Shown: positions 8,062 through 16,449 of the stretch, in pieces
Position numbering within the stretch: position 1 is the stretch's first letter
Layout of the letters: each line of letters begins with the position of its first letter
Assembly (NCBI GenBank): GCA_910577095.1
Contig: CAJTLY010000004.1
Location: 1-64,000, forward strand
Length of the DNA: 64,000 bases
Direction of reading: 5' to 3'
Origin: an uncultured Alphaproteobacteria bacterium
GTDB taxonomy: Bacteria > Pseudomonadota > Alphaproteobacteria > RF32 > CAG-239
Position numbers and translations under genes: made by a program
Notes under the pieces: generated by a model
Databases searched by the model: none
Seen by the model: only the letters and a program-made list of their open reading frames with translations
What the model was told of the DNA's origin: nothing

Positions 8062-8336
8062 TTGTTTTCCTCATTACCAATTATAAAGACGAGATTATAG
8101 TAATTTTACAACTCCCGCAATCCTTTTTTACATTTTAAGAACATAGGAATTTGTTTACGCCCGCAACCTTTTCACCTTTGCGAAATACACCAATTGCCAA
8201 CCCTTACAACTTTGCAATTTTGCTATCATCTGTTTTCCTCATTACCAATTATGAAGATGAGGTTATAGTAATTTTACAACGCCCGCAACCTTTTCACCTT
8301 TGTGAAATACACCAATTGTCGACACTTACAACTTTG
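8047..8336. repeat. Tandem duplication of the ruvA start and promoter region
   Basis: Bases 8047-8121 (first codons of ruvA plus its promoter) recur at 8215-8289 with a handful of changes. Bases 8159-8215 recur at 8280-8336. The blocks alternate (X-Y-X-Y), which indicates a tandem duplication of roughly 120-170 bp. The extra copy retains ATGATAGCAAAATTGC, a vestige of the ruvA 5' end that would encode only 22 residues before a stop. Confidence 0.85.
8094..8120 (-). promoter_or_regulatory. Likely ruvA promoter
   Basis: TATAAT is read on the minus strand at 8099-8094, with a weak TTGCGG 15 bp upstream (8120-8115). The same elements recur with slight changes (TATAAC) in the duplicated copy near 8262-8267. 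Confidence 0.5.
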
Positions 8337-8339
8337 TTT

Positions 8340-8830
8340 ACACTTTCGAAACACACGCCACTTTTTTCTGTATTTTCCTCCTTCCCTCACACCTGCTTTT
8401 CCCTTTTACTCTTCCTTCTCTCACCCAAATATTCCATGCATTTTCCTCTTTTTTTCCACTCGACTTCTCTACTCTTTTCCTCCTTCTTCCCCCGACTTCC
8501 TCATGCCTCCCCCTTTTTCACACCCGTTTCTGTTTATCACATCTGTCTTCCCTTTTTCTCCTCGCTCTCTCCCTCACCCCGGCTTCCCCGTGCTTCTTCT
8601 CATACCAACATTTTTTTCCCTTTCTCTCCTCACACTCTTACTCCGACTTTCTCTCTCCCGCCTTTTCAGCATCCACTTTTTGCTGCCGCTTTATTCCACT
8701 TCTACGCCCCTTTTTCGGCCTTTTTGCCTCTCCTCTGCACCAATTTTTTCACATTCCTTCCCATTTTCCCGCACCCGTCATTTTCATCCTTTTTTCCACG
8801 CATACTTTCTTCCATGCCTGCCATCTTCTT
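8340..8830. other. Long polypyrimidine tract, no gene seen
   Basis: For about 490 bp the plus strand is almost entirely C and T with scattered A and very few G. Open frames here are composition artefacts (Ser/Pro/Phe/Leu-only translations). Similar but shorter tracts occur at 33430-33600 and 34330-34650. The function is unknown. Confidence 0.8.
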
Positions 8831-8950
8831 TACGCTTTGGGAACGGGGGAAGAAATCTAAAAATACAATTTTTTATTGCACAATTAAAACTTTTAGTTTA
8901 GATTATTTTGCGGTACACGGAATATTTTCGTTACCCGCAAGTATCTAAGT

Positions 8951-9153
8951 GATACCGGGCCTTCAGCAGCTCGTTTCAAACCGGTGTAAGATATAGCACC
9001 GACAATCCGCCGGATTACGGCAGAAATATATCCCCGCATAGTCGGGGAGCCTTAAGTGTATGTTCAGAAATCAGCCTATCGGGATTTTAAAGACTTAAGG
9101 GATCATGTTTGATATGGTTGTTGAACTCCCCGACCACCTTTTTATTTCAGGTG
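8951..9153 (+). ncRNA. Candidate structured RNA or regulatory leader upstream of the HTH gene
   Basis: Several complementary blocks are visible. CGGTG (8982-8986) pairs with CACCG (8997-9001). CCCCG (9032-9036) pairs with the adjacent CGGGG (9043-9047). Alternatively GTCGGGGAG (9041-9049) pairs with CTCCCCGAC (9126-9134) around an inner perfect stem CCTTAAGT (9050-9057) with ACTTAAGG (9093-9100). The two uses of 9041-9049 are mutually exclusive. A last small hairpin CACCT/AGGTG (9135-9153) is followed by a T-rich run just before the gene at 9189. It matches no RNA family I can name from memory. It could be an independent small RNA or a cis-acting attenuator. Confidence 0.5.
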
Positions 9154-9188
9154 ATTTTATTTTGAAATATTTTACATAAGGATATTAA

Positions 9189-9518
9189 ATGACTGGGCAA
9201 ACTAAAAATTTTCGCAGTAAAAAACATGATGGTTCGGCCAACCCGATAGATATTTACGTTGGCAGACGTATACACGACCTTCGAACTTCCAAAGGCTGGA
9301 GTCAAACCCAGCTGGCGTCTTTACTGGGAATCACTTTTCAACAAATCCAAAAATACGAAAAAGGCCTCAACCGCATCTCCGCCAGCCGGCTCTGGTATAC
9401 GGCACAGCTGATGGGCGTATCGGTAGATTACTTTTTCAACGGAATCAGCGTCGAACTATGGAAAGAAAGTTTCAAACTGCTGCCGCCGTTATGGAAAAAA
9501 CTCGATCTGATCGTCTGA
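9189..9518 (+). CDS. XRE-family helix-turn-helix transcriptional regulator
   Basis: This 109-residue DNA-binding protein carries a Cro/C1-type HTH at about residues 22-76. The order is IYVGRRIHDLRTSKGWSQTQ, LASLLGITFQQIQKYEKGLN and RISASRLWYTAQLMGVSVDY, followed by FF, the classic sequence of this family in alphaproteobacteria. The short hydrophobic C-terminus (WKESFKLLPPLWKKLDLIV) may mediate dimerisation. AAGGA lies 7 nt before the ATG. It is monocistronic, with a terminator at 9605-9630. The structured leader just upstream (8951-9153) may regulate it. The targets are unknown. Confidence 0.88.
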   Translation: MTGQTKNFRSKKHDGSANPIDIYVGRRIHDLRTSKGWSQTQLASLLGITFQQIQKYEKGLNRISASRLWYTAQLMGVSVDYFFNGISVELWKESFKLLPPLWKKLDLIV

Positions 9519-9604
9519 TTTTCATGTATAAATGGCTTTCTTGAATATTTTATATTCAACCTCTTTCGGTTGCTTACCTTGCCGAAAGAAATTATAGCGA
9601 AAGC

Positions 9605-9630
9605 TTACCACCTTAAATTGGTAAATTTTT
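9605..9630 (+). terminator. Rho-independent terminator
   Basis: The stem TTACCA/TGGTAA is followed by ATTTTT downstream of the HTH gene. A second hairpin, CTTTCGG/CCGAAAG, lies just before it at about 9561-9587. Confidence 0.6.
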
Positions 9631-9642
9631 GCTTCCTTAATT

Positions 9643-9672
9643 GCCGCAACGATCAACGCTGCGGCATTTTTT
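9643..9672 (+). terminator. Second Rho-independent terminator
   Basis: GCCGCA/TGCGGC with ATTTTTT after it, 13 nt beyond the first terminator. Confidence 0.65.
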
Positions 9673-10110
9673 CTGCCTTTTCTTTTACATGAACTGCCTT
9701 CTTCAACCGTTTACTTGCAACTCAATACCCCTATTAACAAAATTTCCGTCTCAGCAATATCTACATCTTGATTCCGGCAACAGAGTCCACAGTTTCGCCG
9801 CCTGCCATGCTCCTCCATACGAACAACGCTCCGGCCGCTTCTCCTACCGTTCACCCCAATTTTAAATGCATTGTTTTCATTTTGCATCGGAAACTAAGAT
9901 GCGTTCTCGCGCCGCTTTCCTTTTGATTCAGTACGTTTGCCGCTCCGACACAAACACGTCGCGATTTTCGGTCTTTCTAAAATTTCCGCTTTCACTCTCC
10001 ACGCAAAACAGCCCTTCCGAAAGACCAAACGCTCTTGTTTTTTGTCCTTCTCTCAAAACCCTCGCCTTCGCTGCTTGCATTCTTGGCCTATACCATCCGA
10101 TTTTTTGTTC
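9673..10110. other. Intergenic stretch without a supportable gene
   Basis: About 440 bp of pyrimidine-leaning sequence between the HTH terminators and the 3' end of ruvC. The open frames present lack ribosome binding sites and have unnatural composition. No repeat or RNA structure was evident. Confidence 0.6.
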
Positions 10111-10614
10111 TTATTTGTGAGTATTCATTCCCGAAATGATATTTTTCATTCCTCTGTTATTAAAATGGCAAATGGCAATGGCCAACGCATCGGATGAATC
10201 GTTATTCTTCGGACGGCAGCCCGGCAACAAGATCCTAACCATCGTCTCCACCTGATTTTTGGCGGCTTTTCCCACCCCGACCACGGCTTTCTTTATCTTG
10301 TTCGGTTCATATTCTGTCACCGTAATTCCAAACAGCGACGGCGCCAAAATCACGACTCCTCTTGCCATCCCAAGCTTAATCGTCGAAGTCGGATTATCAT
10401 TCAAAAACACTTGCTCAATCGCAGCTTCGTCGGGACGATAAACTGCCAGCACTTCGTTCAGAGTATTGTGGATAACGGCCAGTCGGTCGGCAATACTCAT
10501 CTTTGCGTCGGTCTTAATAAAACCGTCGGCCACATACCGCATCCGGTTGCTTTCCACTTCAATGATTCCCCAGCCGGTTGAAGAAAGGCTCGGATCCAAA
10601 CCTAAAATTCGCAT
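10111..10614 (-). CDS. ruvC: Holliday junction resolvase RuvC
   Basis: RuvC is the RNase H-fold endonuclease that cuts Holliday junctions symmetrically, working with RuvAB. The 167-residue protein starts MRILGLDPSLSSTGWGIIEV, whose Asp7 is the first catalytic acid. The second acidic residue lies in DEAAIEQVFLNDNPTST, and the last acidic cluster is in NNDSSDALAIAICHF. Length is normal. In most alphaproteobacteria ruvC is directly followed by ruvA; here 2 kb with an HTH gene, an RNA-like leader and the duplicated promoter region lie between. It follows yebC on the same strand after a terminator. Confidence 0.95.
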   Translation of the reverse strand: MRILGLDPSLSSTGWGIIEVESNRMRYVADGFIKTDAKMSIADRLAVIHNTLNEVLAVYRPDEAAIEQVFLNDNPTSTIKLGMARGVVILAPSLFGITVTEYEPNKIKKAVVGVGKAAKNQVETMVRILLPGCRPKNNDSSDALAIAICHFNNRGMKNIISGMNTHK

Positions 10615-10649
10615 ATTGTTTTCCGTATATTCTCTGACCGTTTTAAAAT

Positions 10650-10680
10650 TTAAAAAACAAGAGGGGCGTTGCCGCCCCCT
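10650..10680 (-). terminator. Rho-independent terminator of yebC
   Basis: On the minus strand GGGGCGGCAACGCCCC forms a GC-rich hairpin followed by TCTTGTTTTTT. Confidence 0.75.
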
Positions 10681-10691
10681 GTCTTATTTGA

Positions 10692-11444
10692 CTAAGCTTC
10701 AAGCGCTTTCATCACCGTTTCCGAAAACTCGGCGTTGTGATAAACCTGCTGAACGTCGTCATCATCCTCAAGCGCTTCCAAAAAGTCCATCAGCTTTTGA
10801 GCTGTTTCAACATCGTCAATGTCTGTTTTAACAACCGGTTTCCAGTCAAGCCGCGACGCCGACGGGGTACCGAACTTAGCTTCCAACGCTTCGGTTACGG
10901 TTCCCAAATCATCCGGAATGGTTTCAATTTCATGAAACTCTTCATCCGAGGCCACATCGTTGGCTCCCGCTTCCAACGCGCTCTCAAACATCGTATCGGC
11001 ATCAGCCACCGCCGCCGGATATTTAATATAACCAATTCTCTCAAAATTAAACGCTACCGACCCGGTTTCGCCCAAAACACCGCCGCGTTTGCCAAACACG
11101 GTCCGAACGTTGCCGGCAGTACGGTTACGGTTGTCCGTCAAAGCTTCGACAATGATCGCCGCCTTTCCGGGACCAAAACCTTCATAACGCATGCTTACAT
11201 AATCGTCACCGCCGGCTGTCTGCGTTGCTTTGGCAATGGCGCGTTCAATATTGTCTTTCGGCATGCTTTCGGCACGGGCAGCCTGAATAGCAAGACGCAA
11301 ACGCGGGTTTTTGTCCGGTTCGGGCAATCCGCTTTTGGCAGCAATGGTAATATCACGGGCAAGTTTGGCAAAAACTTTGGCTTTTTTGGCATCCTGAGCC
11401 CCTTTGCGATACATAATGTTTTTAAACTGGGAATGTCCAGACAT
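10692..11444 (-). CDS. yebC: YebC/PmpR (TACO1) family protein
   Basis: YebC-family proteins have been described as transcription regulators and, more recently, as ribosome-associated factors that help translate proline stretches. The 250-residue protein has the canonical opening MSGHSQFKNIMYRKGAQDAK and the three-domain pattern. The conserved stretch MPKDNIERAIAKATQ and the acidic EGFGPGKAAIIVEALTDNRNRTA segment both match the family, as does FGKRGGVLGETGSVAFNFER. Family members usually start MAGHSKW or MSGHSKF. It lies upstream of ruvC on the same strand, the usual yebC-ruvC order, but a terminator separates them here. Confidence 0.95.
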   Translation of the reverse strand: MSGHSQFKNIMYRKGAQDAKKAKVFAKLARDITIAAKSGLPEPDKNPRLRLAIQAARAESMPKDNIERAIAKATQTAGGDDYVSMRYEGFGPGKAAIIVEALTDNRNRTAGNVRTVFGKRGGVLGETGSVAFNFERIGYIKYPAAVADADTMFESALEAGANDVASDEEFHEIETIPDDLGTVTEALEAKFGTPSASRLDWKPVVKTDIDDVETAQKLMDFLEALEDDDDVQQVYHNAEFSETVMKALEA

Positions 11445-11476
11445 TGTAAAATCTCCTACAATATTTTTTATTTTCG

Positions 11477-12250
11477 TTAATCAACTACAATCATGTATTC
11501 AATCTTGGCGTCATTAGCCTCAAATACTCTGATTTTTATGCCGCGGATATCAATTTCTCCGGGACGGTTGGGATAATTATAGTTAACAAATTCGCCCGAC
11601 TGCCCGTTGGTCTGATCATATTCCATCACGGTGAAAACAATGCGGTTCAGTTTCACTCCGGCATATTTGATCTCAAACCCCCATGACATTTCGCTTTGAA
11701 CGATTTTGCTTGTTGTTACCGGCTCAAAGCGGAAATTTTCTGGCGTAATCTGATACTTGGTGTCAAGCAGCTTAAGTTTGTCGCTGCGGATAATTCCGAC
11801 CCGGTTCAGGGGTTTCCCGTCATTGGCAACCAGAAAAACGTCCTTGCCGTCCGGATTGGGAACCAGCGCATAGGCCACATCGTCAATTTCAACCCGGCCG
11901 ATTACGTCATATTTTTTCTTGGCTTCAATCAAAATCGGACTCAGACCGGAAACAAACGACGCATCTTTCGGCGCCACAATCGATTCCTGAGTATAATAGT
12001 TTCGGGTATACGACTTGGTATCGGCGATAGAATAACCTTTATAAGCGGTCAGCATCTTATTTGGCGCAAAGTTTGAATCGGTCACGGTTTCCGTTTTAAT
12101 CAACCGCGGCCCGTCCTCGTCAAGATAATCAATATCATAGCTGCTCAAACCGGCCACAAAACTGTCGCGTTCGGGCCAGAAAGAAATGTTGCCGGCATAA
12201 ATACAGCCGCTCAAGCTCAATACCAATCCTAATACTTTTAGTGTTTTCAT
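11477..12250 (-). CDS. Predicted lipoprotein of unknown function
   Basis: This 257-residue protein begins MKTLKVLGLVLSLSGCIYAG, a lipoprotein signal with lipobox LSGC (Cys at residue 16). The mature part has no membrane helix and alternates beta-strand-like segments. It includes two similar blocks around AYALVPNPDGKDVFLVANDG and FEIKYAGVKLNRIVFTVMEYD, which suggests a beta-sandwich periplasmic domain. No family is recognised. It is transcribed divergently from prmA, and the intergenic region (12251-12347) is very AT-rich and must hold both promoters. Confidence 0.8.
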   Translation of the reverse strand: MKTLKVLGLVLSLSGCIYAGNISFWPERDSFVAGLSSYDIDYLDEDGPRLIKTETVTDSNFAPNKMLTAYKGYSIADTKSYTRNYYTQESIVAPKDASFVSGLSPILIEAKKKYDVIGRVEIDDVAYALVPNPDGKDVFLVANDGKPLNRVGIIRSDKLKLLDTKYQITPENFRFEPVTTSKIVQSEMSWGFEIKYAGVKLNRIVFTVMEYDQTNGQSGEFVNYNYPNRPGEIDIRGIKIRVFEANDAKIEYMIVVD

Positions 12251-12273
12251 TCTGCTTTTCTCTTTAAAAAATT

Positions 12274-12301
12274 TTGATAATTTTTAACTTTTATATACTA
12301 T
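12274..12301 (+). promoter_or_regulatory. Possible prmA promoter
   Basis: TTGATA (12274-12279) and TACTAT (12296-12301) are spaced 16 bp, 47 nt before the prmA ATG. The AT-rich background weakens the call. Confidence 0.4.
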
Positions 12302-12347
12302 AAAGTTTATTTAGTAAACAACAGATTATCATTTATAGGACATTTTT

Positions 12348-13247
12348 ATGGAGAAACAATCGGGCTGCAGCTGGCAGATTATTTTTACCCCCCAACCGGA
12401 AGAAAACCCGTTGTTGGACAGTTTTACCGAAAACTTCTTTCAGGTTTGCGCCTGCAATTATACCGAAGACGGAAAGGTTGAATACGTCGGCTATTCACCG
12501 TCACCGATCGACGAAGCGGCTATGCAGGAAGCAGCCCGCACACAGGGACTGAAACTTCCTGCCTGGCGCTGCGAATTCATCCCGGCCGCCAACTGGCTGA
12601 CCAAAAACGTCATCCGCTTTCCGCCCCTCGAAACCGAAGACTTTTACATCTACGGCACCCACGAGGATACCCCTCCGGCAACTTCAAAAAACGTCCTTCG
12701 GATCTATGCGGCGACGGCGTTCGGTTCCGGTCAACACCAGACCACCCGTTCTTGTCTGGAACTCTTGAGCCTCTTATATCACCAGGGTTTTGTTGCCGCC
12801 AGTCTCCTCGACATGGGCTGCGGTTCGGGAATTTTGGCGCTTTCAGCGCTCAAGCTGTGGCAAAACGTGGCGGCTACCGCCGCCGACATTGACGAAGAAG
12901 CGGTTATCGTTACCTTGCAAAACGCTGAAGACAACGGACTGAGCCATCGCATTACGGCAGCGACCAGCGACGGATACGCCAACGATAAAGTTTTGCAAAA
13001 TGCGCCCTACGACCTCATTTTTTCAAACATCCTTGCCCGTCCGCTGATCGAAATGGCTCCTCGGCTTTCCGCGGTGCTCAAAACCGGCGGTTACGCCGTT
13101 CTGTCCGGTTTTACCGCCGATCAAACCGACTGGGTTGTCAGCGCCCATCAGGTGTGTGGCTTAACTCCGGTCACCGTAGTTTGTCGTGAAAACTGGCGCG
13201 CCGTCTTAATGAAAAAAGAAAACAACCCCTCGGGAGAAAACAAATGA
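12348..13247 (+). CDS. prmA: Ribosomal protein L11 methyltransferase
   Basis: PrmA trimethylates ribosomal protein L11 using S-adenosylmethionine. The 299-residue protein has an N-terminal substrate-recognition domain (about 1-105) and a class I methyltransferase domain. The linker AATAFGSGQHQTTRSCLELL is diagnostic of PrmA. The SAM-binding loop is LLDMGCGSGILALSALKL (about residues 150-167) and the catalytic-loop motif is DLIFSNILARPLIEMAP. It overlaps the following peptidase gene by 4 nt (ATGA), and this prmA-peptidase P pairing is common in alphaproteobacteria. Confidence 0.93.
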   Translation: MEKQSGCSWQIIFTPQPEENPLLDSFTENFFQVCACNYTEDGKVEYVGYSPSPIDEAAMQEAARTQGLKLPAWRCEFIPAANWLTKNVIRFPPLETEDFYIYGTHEDTPPATSKNVLRIYAATAFGSGQHQTTRSCLELLSLLYHQGFVAASLLDMGCGSGILALSALKLWQNVAATAADIDEEAVIVTLQNAEDNGLSHRITAATSDGYANDKVLQNAPYDLIFSNILARPLIEMAPRLSAVLKTGGYAVLSGFTADQTDWVVSAHQVCGLTPVTVVCRENWRAVLMKKENNPSGENK

Positions 13248-14950
13248 CGCTTGAAGACGTTCGTGAACAACTCCGGCAAAAGCAGGCCGAAGCGGCAATT
13301 ATCACCCGCAACAATCAGTTTATCGGACAAGACGTCCGAAACGACGAAAACCTCATCGGCGCCTTAACCGGTTTCAACGGTTCCGACGGCTTGCTGATCG
13401 TCACCCTCGATCGTGCTTTATTGTTTGTCGACGGCCGATACGAGCTTCAGGCCGCACAACAAACCGATCCGGCCGAAGTTGAAGTCATATACCAAAAAAA
13501 CACTTCCGTTTTCGTAGCCGCTTCCGGCTGGCTGAGACAACATCAACCTTCAAATACAACCATACTCTACAACTCATGGTGTCTTTCGGCCGCAAACCTT
13601 GAACGATTTCAAAGGATGATGCCGGAGGCCCGTTTTATTGCCGATACCCGTCCCATACCGACACCGACGGCTCATGTTTTTAACCTTCCTCTCAAATACA
13701 GCGGCAGCGATTTCCCCGAAAAATTGGCCGCAGTGGGCAATTTTCTCAAACAACACCAAAAAAGCGCTTGTTTCTGCGCTGCCGCCGACAGCGTCTCATG
13801 GCTGCTCAACCTGCGTTCCGACGCTCTCCCGGAAAGTCCGGTATTACGGGCCATGGCCTTGATTACCGCGGACGGACAATTCCGGCTTTTCGGTGAAAAT
13901 CTGCAACTTCCCGCCGATTGCCCGTTCCGTTTTTTACCTTTTTCCGCTATCGAGTCGGAAATCGCCGCCTTCGCCTCCGAAGCCTGGTTGATGGAATTTA
14001 ACAAAACGCCGGCACAAATCCTTAACATCATGTCCAAACACCATATTGTTCCCGCCGACATGAACGATCCCTGCCAACAATTAAAGTCGGTCAAAAACAA
14101 AACCGAACTCACCGGCTTTAAACAGGCCCACCTGCATGACGGCATTGCCGTTTGCCGTTTCCTGTGCTGGCTTGATCATAATCGCAAACCGATAAGCGAA
14201 TGGCAAATCGTCGAAAAACTGCGAAGCTTCCGCCGACAACAGCCGTTGTTTTACGGCGACAGTTTTGCCACCATCGCCGGCAGCGGTGCCAACGCCGCCG
14301 TTATCCACTATCAGCCGACGCCGGAACATAACAGCCTTCTGACCAAAAACTCTGTCCTTCTGCTTGACAGCGGCGCTCAATATTTTAACGGCACCACCGA
14401 CATCACCCGGACAATTGCAATCGGACGACCGGCTAAGGAAATCATCCGCAATTACACCATTGTCCTCAAAGCACATATCGCTCTGGCCTCGCTCACCTTT
14501 CCCGACAATGTCGCCGGCACCAAAATGGATGCCGTCTGCCGCAGCGTTATGTGGCGTTACCGAATGGACTACGCGCACGGCACCGGACACGGGGTCGGCC
14601 ATTTTTTGAACGTCCACGAAAATCCGAACAATTTTTCCTGGTACGGTTCACCACAGCCTTTGCAGGCCGGCAATGTCACTTCAATCGAACCGGGTTATTA
14701 CAAAGCCGGCTGTTACGGTATCCGGATTGAAAATTTAATGTACGTCACGCCGATAAAAAATTCGGATATGATGAAATTTGAATTTTTAACTTTAGTTCCT
14801 CTTGATAAGCGCCTGATTGATAAATATCTTCTAACCGGAGAAGAACGTGCCTGGATTAACAGGTACCATCAAACGGTATACCGGAAGATATCCCCTCATC
14901 TTGACAACCGGGAAAAACAATGGCTGCAAAAGGCATGTTCTCCGCTTTAA
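13244..14950 (+). CDS. pepP: M24B aminopeptidase P family (Xaa-Pro aminopeptidase)
   Basis: Aminopeptidase P removes N-terminal residues that precede proline, using two metal ions. The 568-residue protein has two creatinase-like N-terminal domains (about 1-290) and a pita-bread catalytic domain. The metal ligands fall in LLLDSGAQYFNGTTDITRTI (two Asp), HGTGHGVGHFLNVHE (His), SIEPGYY (Glu) and GIRIENLMYV (Glu), so the full ligand set is present. The long three-domain form with a C-terminal extension (about 500-568) matches the eukaryote-like APP1 type common in alphaproteobacteria. It is translationally coupled to prmA and followed 15 nt later by the next gene. Confidence 0.9.
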   Translation: MTLEDVREQLRQKQAEAAIITRNNQFIGQDVRNDENLIGALTGFNGSDGLLIVTLDRALLFVDGRYELQAAQQTDPAEVEVIYQKNTSVFVAASGWLRQHQPSNTTILYNSWCLSAANLERFQRMMPEARFIADTRPIPTPTAHVFNLPLKYSGSDFPEKLAAVGNFLKQHQKSACFCAAADSVSWLLNLRSDALPESPVLRAMALITADGQFRLFGENLQLPADCPFRFLPFSAIESEIAAFASEAWLMEFNKTPAQILNIMSKHHIVPADMNDPCQQLKSVKNKTELTGFKQAHLHDGIAVCRFLCWLDHNRKPISEWQIVEKLRSFRRQQPLFYGDSFATIAGSGANAAVIHYQPTPEHNSLLTKNSVLLLDSGAQYFNGTTDITRTIAIGRPAKEIIRNYTIVLKAHIALASLTFPDNVAGTKMDAVCRSVMWRYRMDYAHGTGHGVGHFLNVHENPNNFSWYGSPQPLQAGNVTSIEPGYYKAGCYGIRIENLMYVTPIKNSDMMKFEFLTLVPLDKRLIDKYLLTGEERAWINRYHQTVYRKISPHLDNREKQWLQKACSPL

Positions 14951-14965
14951 CAAGGAGGAAACGTC

Positions 14966-15424
14966 ATGAAATTTTTTTTGTTGGCTCTGGCATTGCTTGC
15001 TTCGGTTTCGGCTCAGGCCCAGCAGTTGCAATATGAAGGCACCGCCGCCCCCGCCGAACCGCTGGAACAATATTTTGCCGCCGAAGACCAAAATTACAAC
15101 AAATCGATCATCTACGTCTTTTACGACAACGACGCCTGCGACGATTGTCCGCAGACAATTGATCTGATTGAACAGATATACAACCGTTATTACCAAGATC
15201 AATACAGCTTATTCGTCATTGATTACCAAAACGATGACGAATACAACTTTATCGAAACTTATAATTTGCATCTTCCGCTGAGTGTCGTGCTGGTGCGCAT
15301 CAATGACGGCGCCACCTTCGGTTTTGAGAAACTGGACGACCTGCCCAACCGAATTTCCGACCCGGAATCGTTTACAACCTACTTTCGTTTCCGCGTCAAT
15401 TCCTTTCTCGGCAACAACGGATAA
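14966..15424 (+). CDS. Exported thioredoxin-like protein with a CDDC motif
   Basis: The 152-residue product has a Sec signal peptide (MKFFLLALALLASVSAQAQQ, cleavage after AQA). The mature domain looks thioredoxin-like. A beta strand (SIIYVFYDNDA) leads to a CDDC motif at about residues 53-56, then a helix (PQTIDLIEQIYNRYY), a strand (YSLFVIDYQ) and a cis-Pro-like LPLSVVLV. This would be a periplasmic thiol-disulfide protein. The charged CDDC active site is unusual compared with CGPC or CPHC. A good Shine-Dalgarno (AAGGAGG) precedes the ATG, and a terminator follows at 15441-15480. The specific substrate is unknown. Confidence 0.75.
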   Translation: MKFFLLALALLASVSAQAQQLQYEGTAAPAEPLEQYFAAEDQNYNKSIIYVFYDNDACDDCPQTIDLIEQIYNRYYQDQYSLFVIDYQNDDEYNFIETYNLHLPLSVVLVRINDGATFGFEKLDDLPNRISDPESFTTYFRFRVNSFLGNNG

Positions 15425-15440
15425 TGCCCTTCCTGCCTGT

Positions 15441-15480
15441 AAAAAAAAGCCCCCGTGTTCAGAGACCGGGGCTTTTTCTT
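15441..15480. terminator. Bidirectional Rho-independent terminator
   Basis: AAAAGCCCCCG and CGGGGCTTTTT form a hairpin between two convergent genes (14966-15424 and 15490-16449), serving both. Confidence 0.85.
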
Positions 15481-15489
15481 TTGTCATCG

Positions 15490-16449
15490 TCAATACGGAT
15501 CCGAGAACAAAGGCTTGCCGTTCAGCATTTTAATGTTCTGCGCTTCCATCACGGTTGCAAAATTCAGCTTGCCGCTTTTGATAATATTTCGCACCTGATC
15601 GGCTTGAGAAACGTTTGGATTGGTAAACAAAGAACTTACCCGCAGCTTTTTCGGCACTCCCACCAACACCTGATGAATGCATCCGAGCAAACTGCCGGCA
15701 ACCAGTTCATACGCCATCTCTTCGCTGATACCGCCCGAACCGGCATACTTGACCAACGCATTCACGGCATCGGGCACACTGTTGGCATGAATGGTCGAAA
15801 AAATCAAGTGCCCCGACATCGCCGCCTGTAATGCCAGACAGGCCACTTCCGGCGTCCGGATTTCTCCCAGCAAAATGTAACGCGGTGCCGATCGCAGAGC
15901 CGACTTCAACCCTTCTTCCCACATACCGCCGGGCGCGGATGTCTGCTTACATAATCCAAAATCTCCGCTCGGACATTGATAAATGCCGTCCAACGGCATT
16001 TCGATCGGATTTTCGATCGTAAAGGCATAACCGCCCTCGCGAGTCAAAAATTCCTTTAACAAAGAAGCCATGGTGGTGCTTTTCCCCGAACCGGTCGCCC
16101 CCGACACCAACAGCAACCCGGTTGCCTTTCCCAGCGAACACAAGTGATTGGCCAAAATGGGCGGAAATCCCAAATCTTTAAAATCAGGCACAACCCGCGG
16201 CATTTTTCGCACACAATACTGAACGCCGTATAAAGAAACGGTCCGCTCCACCCGGTAATTAAAATTTTTATAAATGATCAGATAACTCGGTTCGCCGTCA
16301 TAACCTTTTTCCACTGCCGCCAGAAACTCTTTATAATCGTCAAAAGTCACCGGCTTCAAACCGTAAGAAGTCTTTTTGCTCCAAACAAAAGCTTCCTTCT
16401 GCGGTGTAATATAAATATCAGAAAACTCTTCGTCATTAATTGCTGCCAT
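15490..16449 (-). CDS. Orphan PilT/DotB/GspE-type secretion ATPase
   Basis: This hexameric-type ATPase energises type IV pili or type IVB-like secretion in other bacteria. The 319-residue protein has a short N-terminal domain (FSDIYITPQKEAFVWSKKTS) and then the P-loop GATGSGKSTTMASLL. The Asp-box-like FTIENPIEMPLDG, Walker B-like YILLGEIRTPEVACLALQAA and His-box GHLIFSTIHANSVPDAVNAL follow. The overall layout is closest to DotB/TraJ-type proteins (inference). I chose the ATG at 16449 because AGGA lies 8 nt upstream; an earlier in-frame ATG would add 11 residues. No pilin, platform or other secretion gene lies nearby, so its partners are encoded elsewhere or it has a different job. Confidence 0.82.
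   Translation of the reverse strand: MAAINDEEFSDIYITPQKEAFVWSKKTSYGLKPVTFDDYKEFLAAVEKGYDGEPSYLIIYKNFNYRVERTVSLYGVQYCVRKMPRVVPDFKDLGFPPILANHLCSLGKATGLLLVSGATGSGKSTTMASLLKEFLTREGGYAFTIENPIEMPLDGIYQCPSGDFGLCKQTSAPGGMWEEGLKSALRSAPRYILLGEIRTPEVACLALQAAMSGHLIFSTIHANSVPDAVNALVKYAGSGGISEEMAYELVAGSLLGCIHQVLVGVPKKLRVSSLFTNPNVSQADQVRNIIKSGKLNFATVMEAQNIKMLNGKPLFSDPY

Noticed and set aside
8151..8948. 265-codon rightward open frame in the 8.1-8.9 kb region
   Set aside because: It consists of polypyrimidine DNA read as Ser/Pro/Phe/Leu, has no ribosome binding site and spans the duplicated ruvA promoter.
8951..9153. Assignment of the structured region as tmRNA, 6S RNA, SRP RNA or RNase P RNA
   Set aside because: No tag peptide frame, no SRP apical motif, no RNase P core and no single long bubble helix were found.
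9866..10120. 84-codon frame before ruvC
   Set aside because: Low-complexity Ser/Phe/Leu composition and no ribosome binding site.
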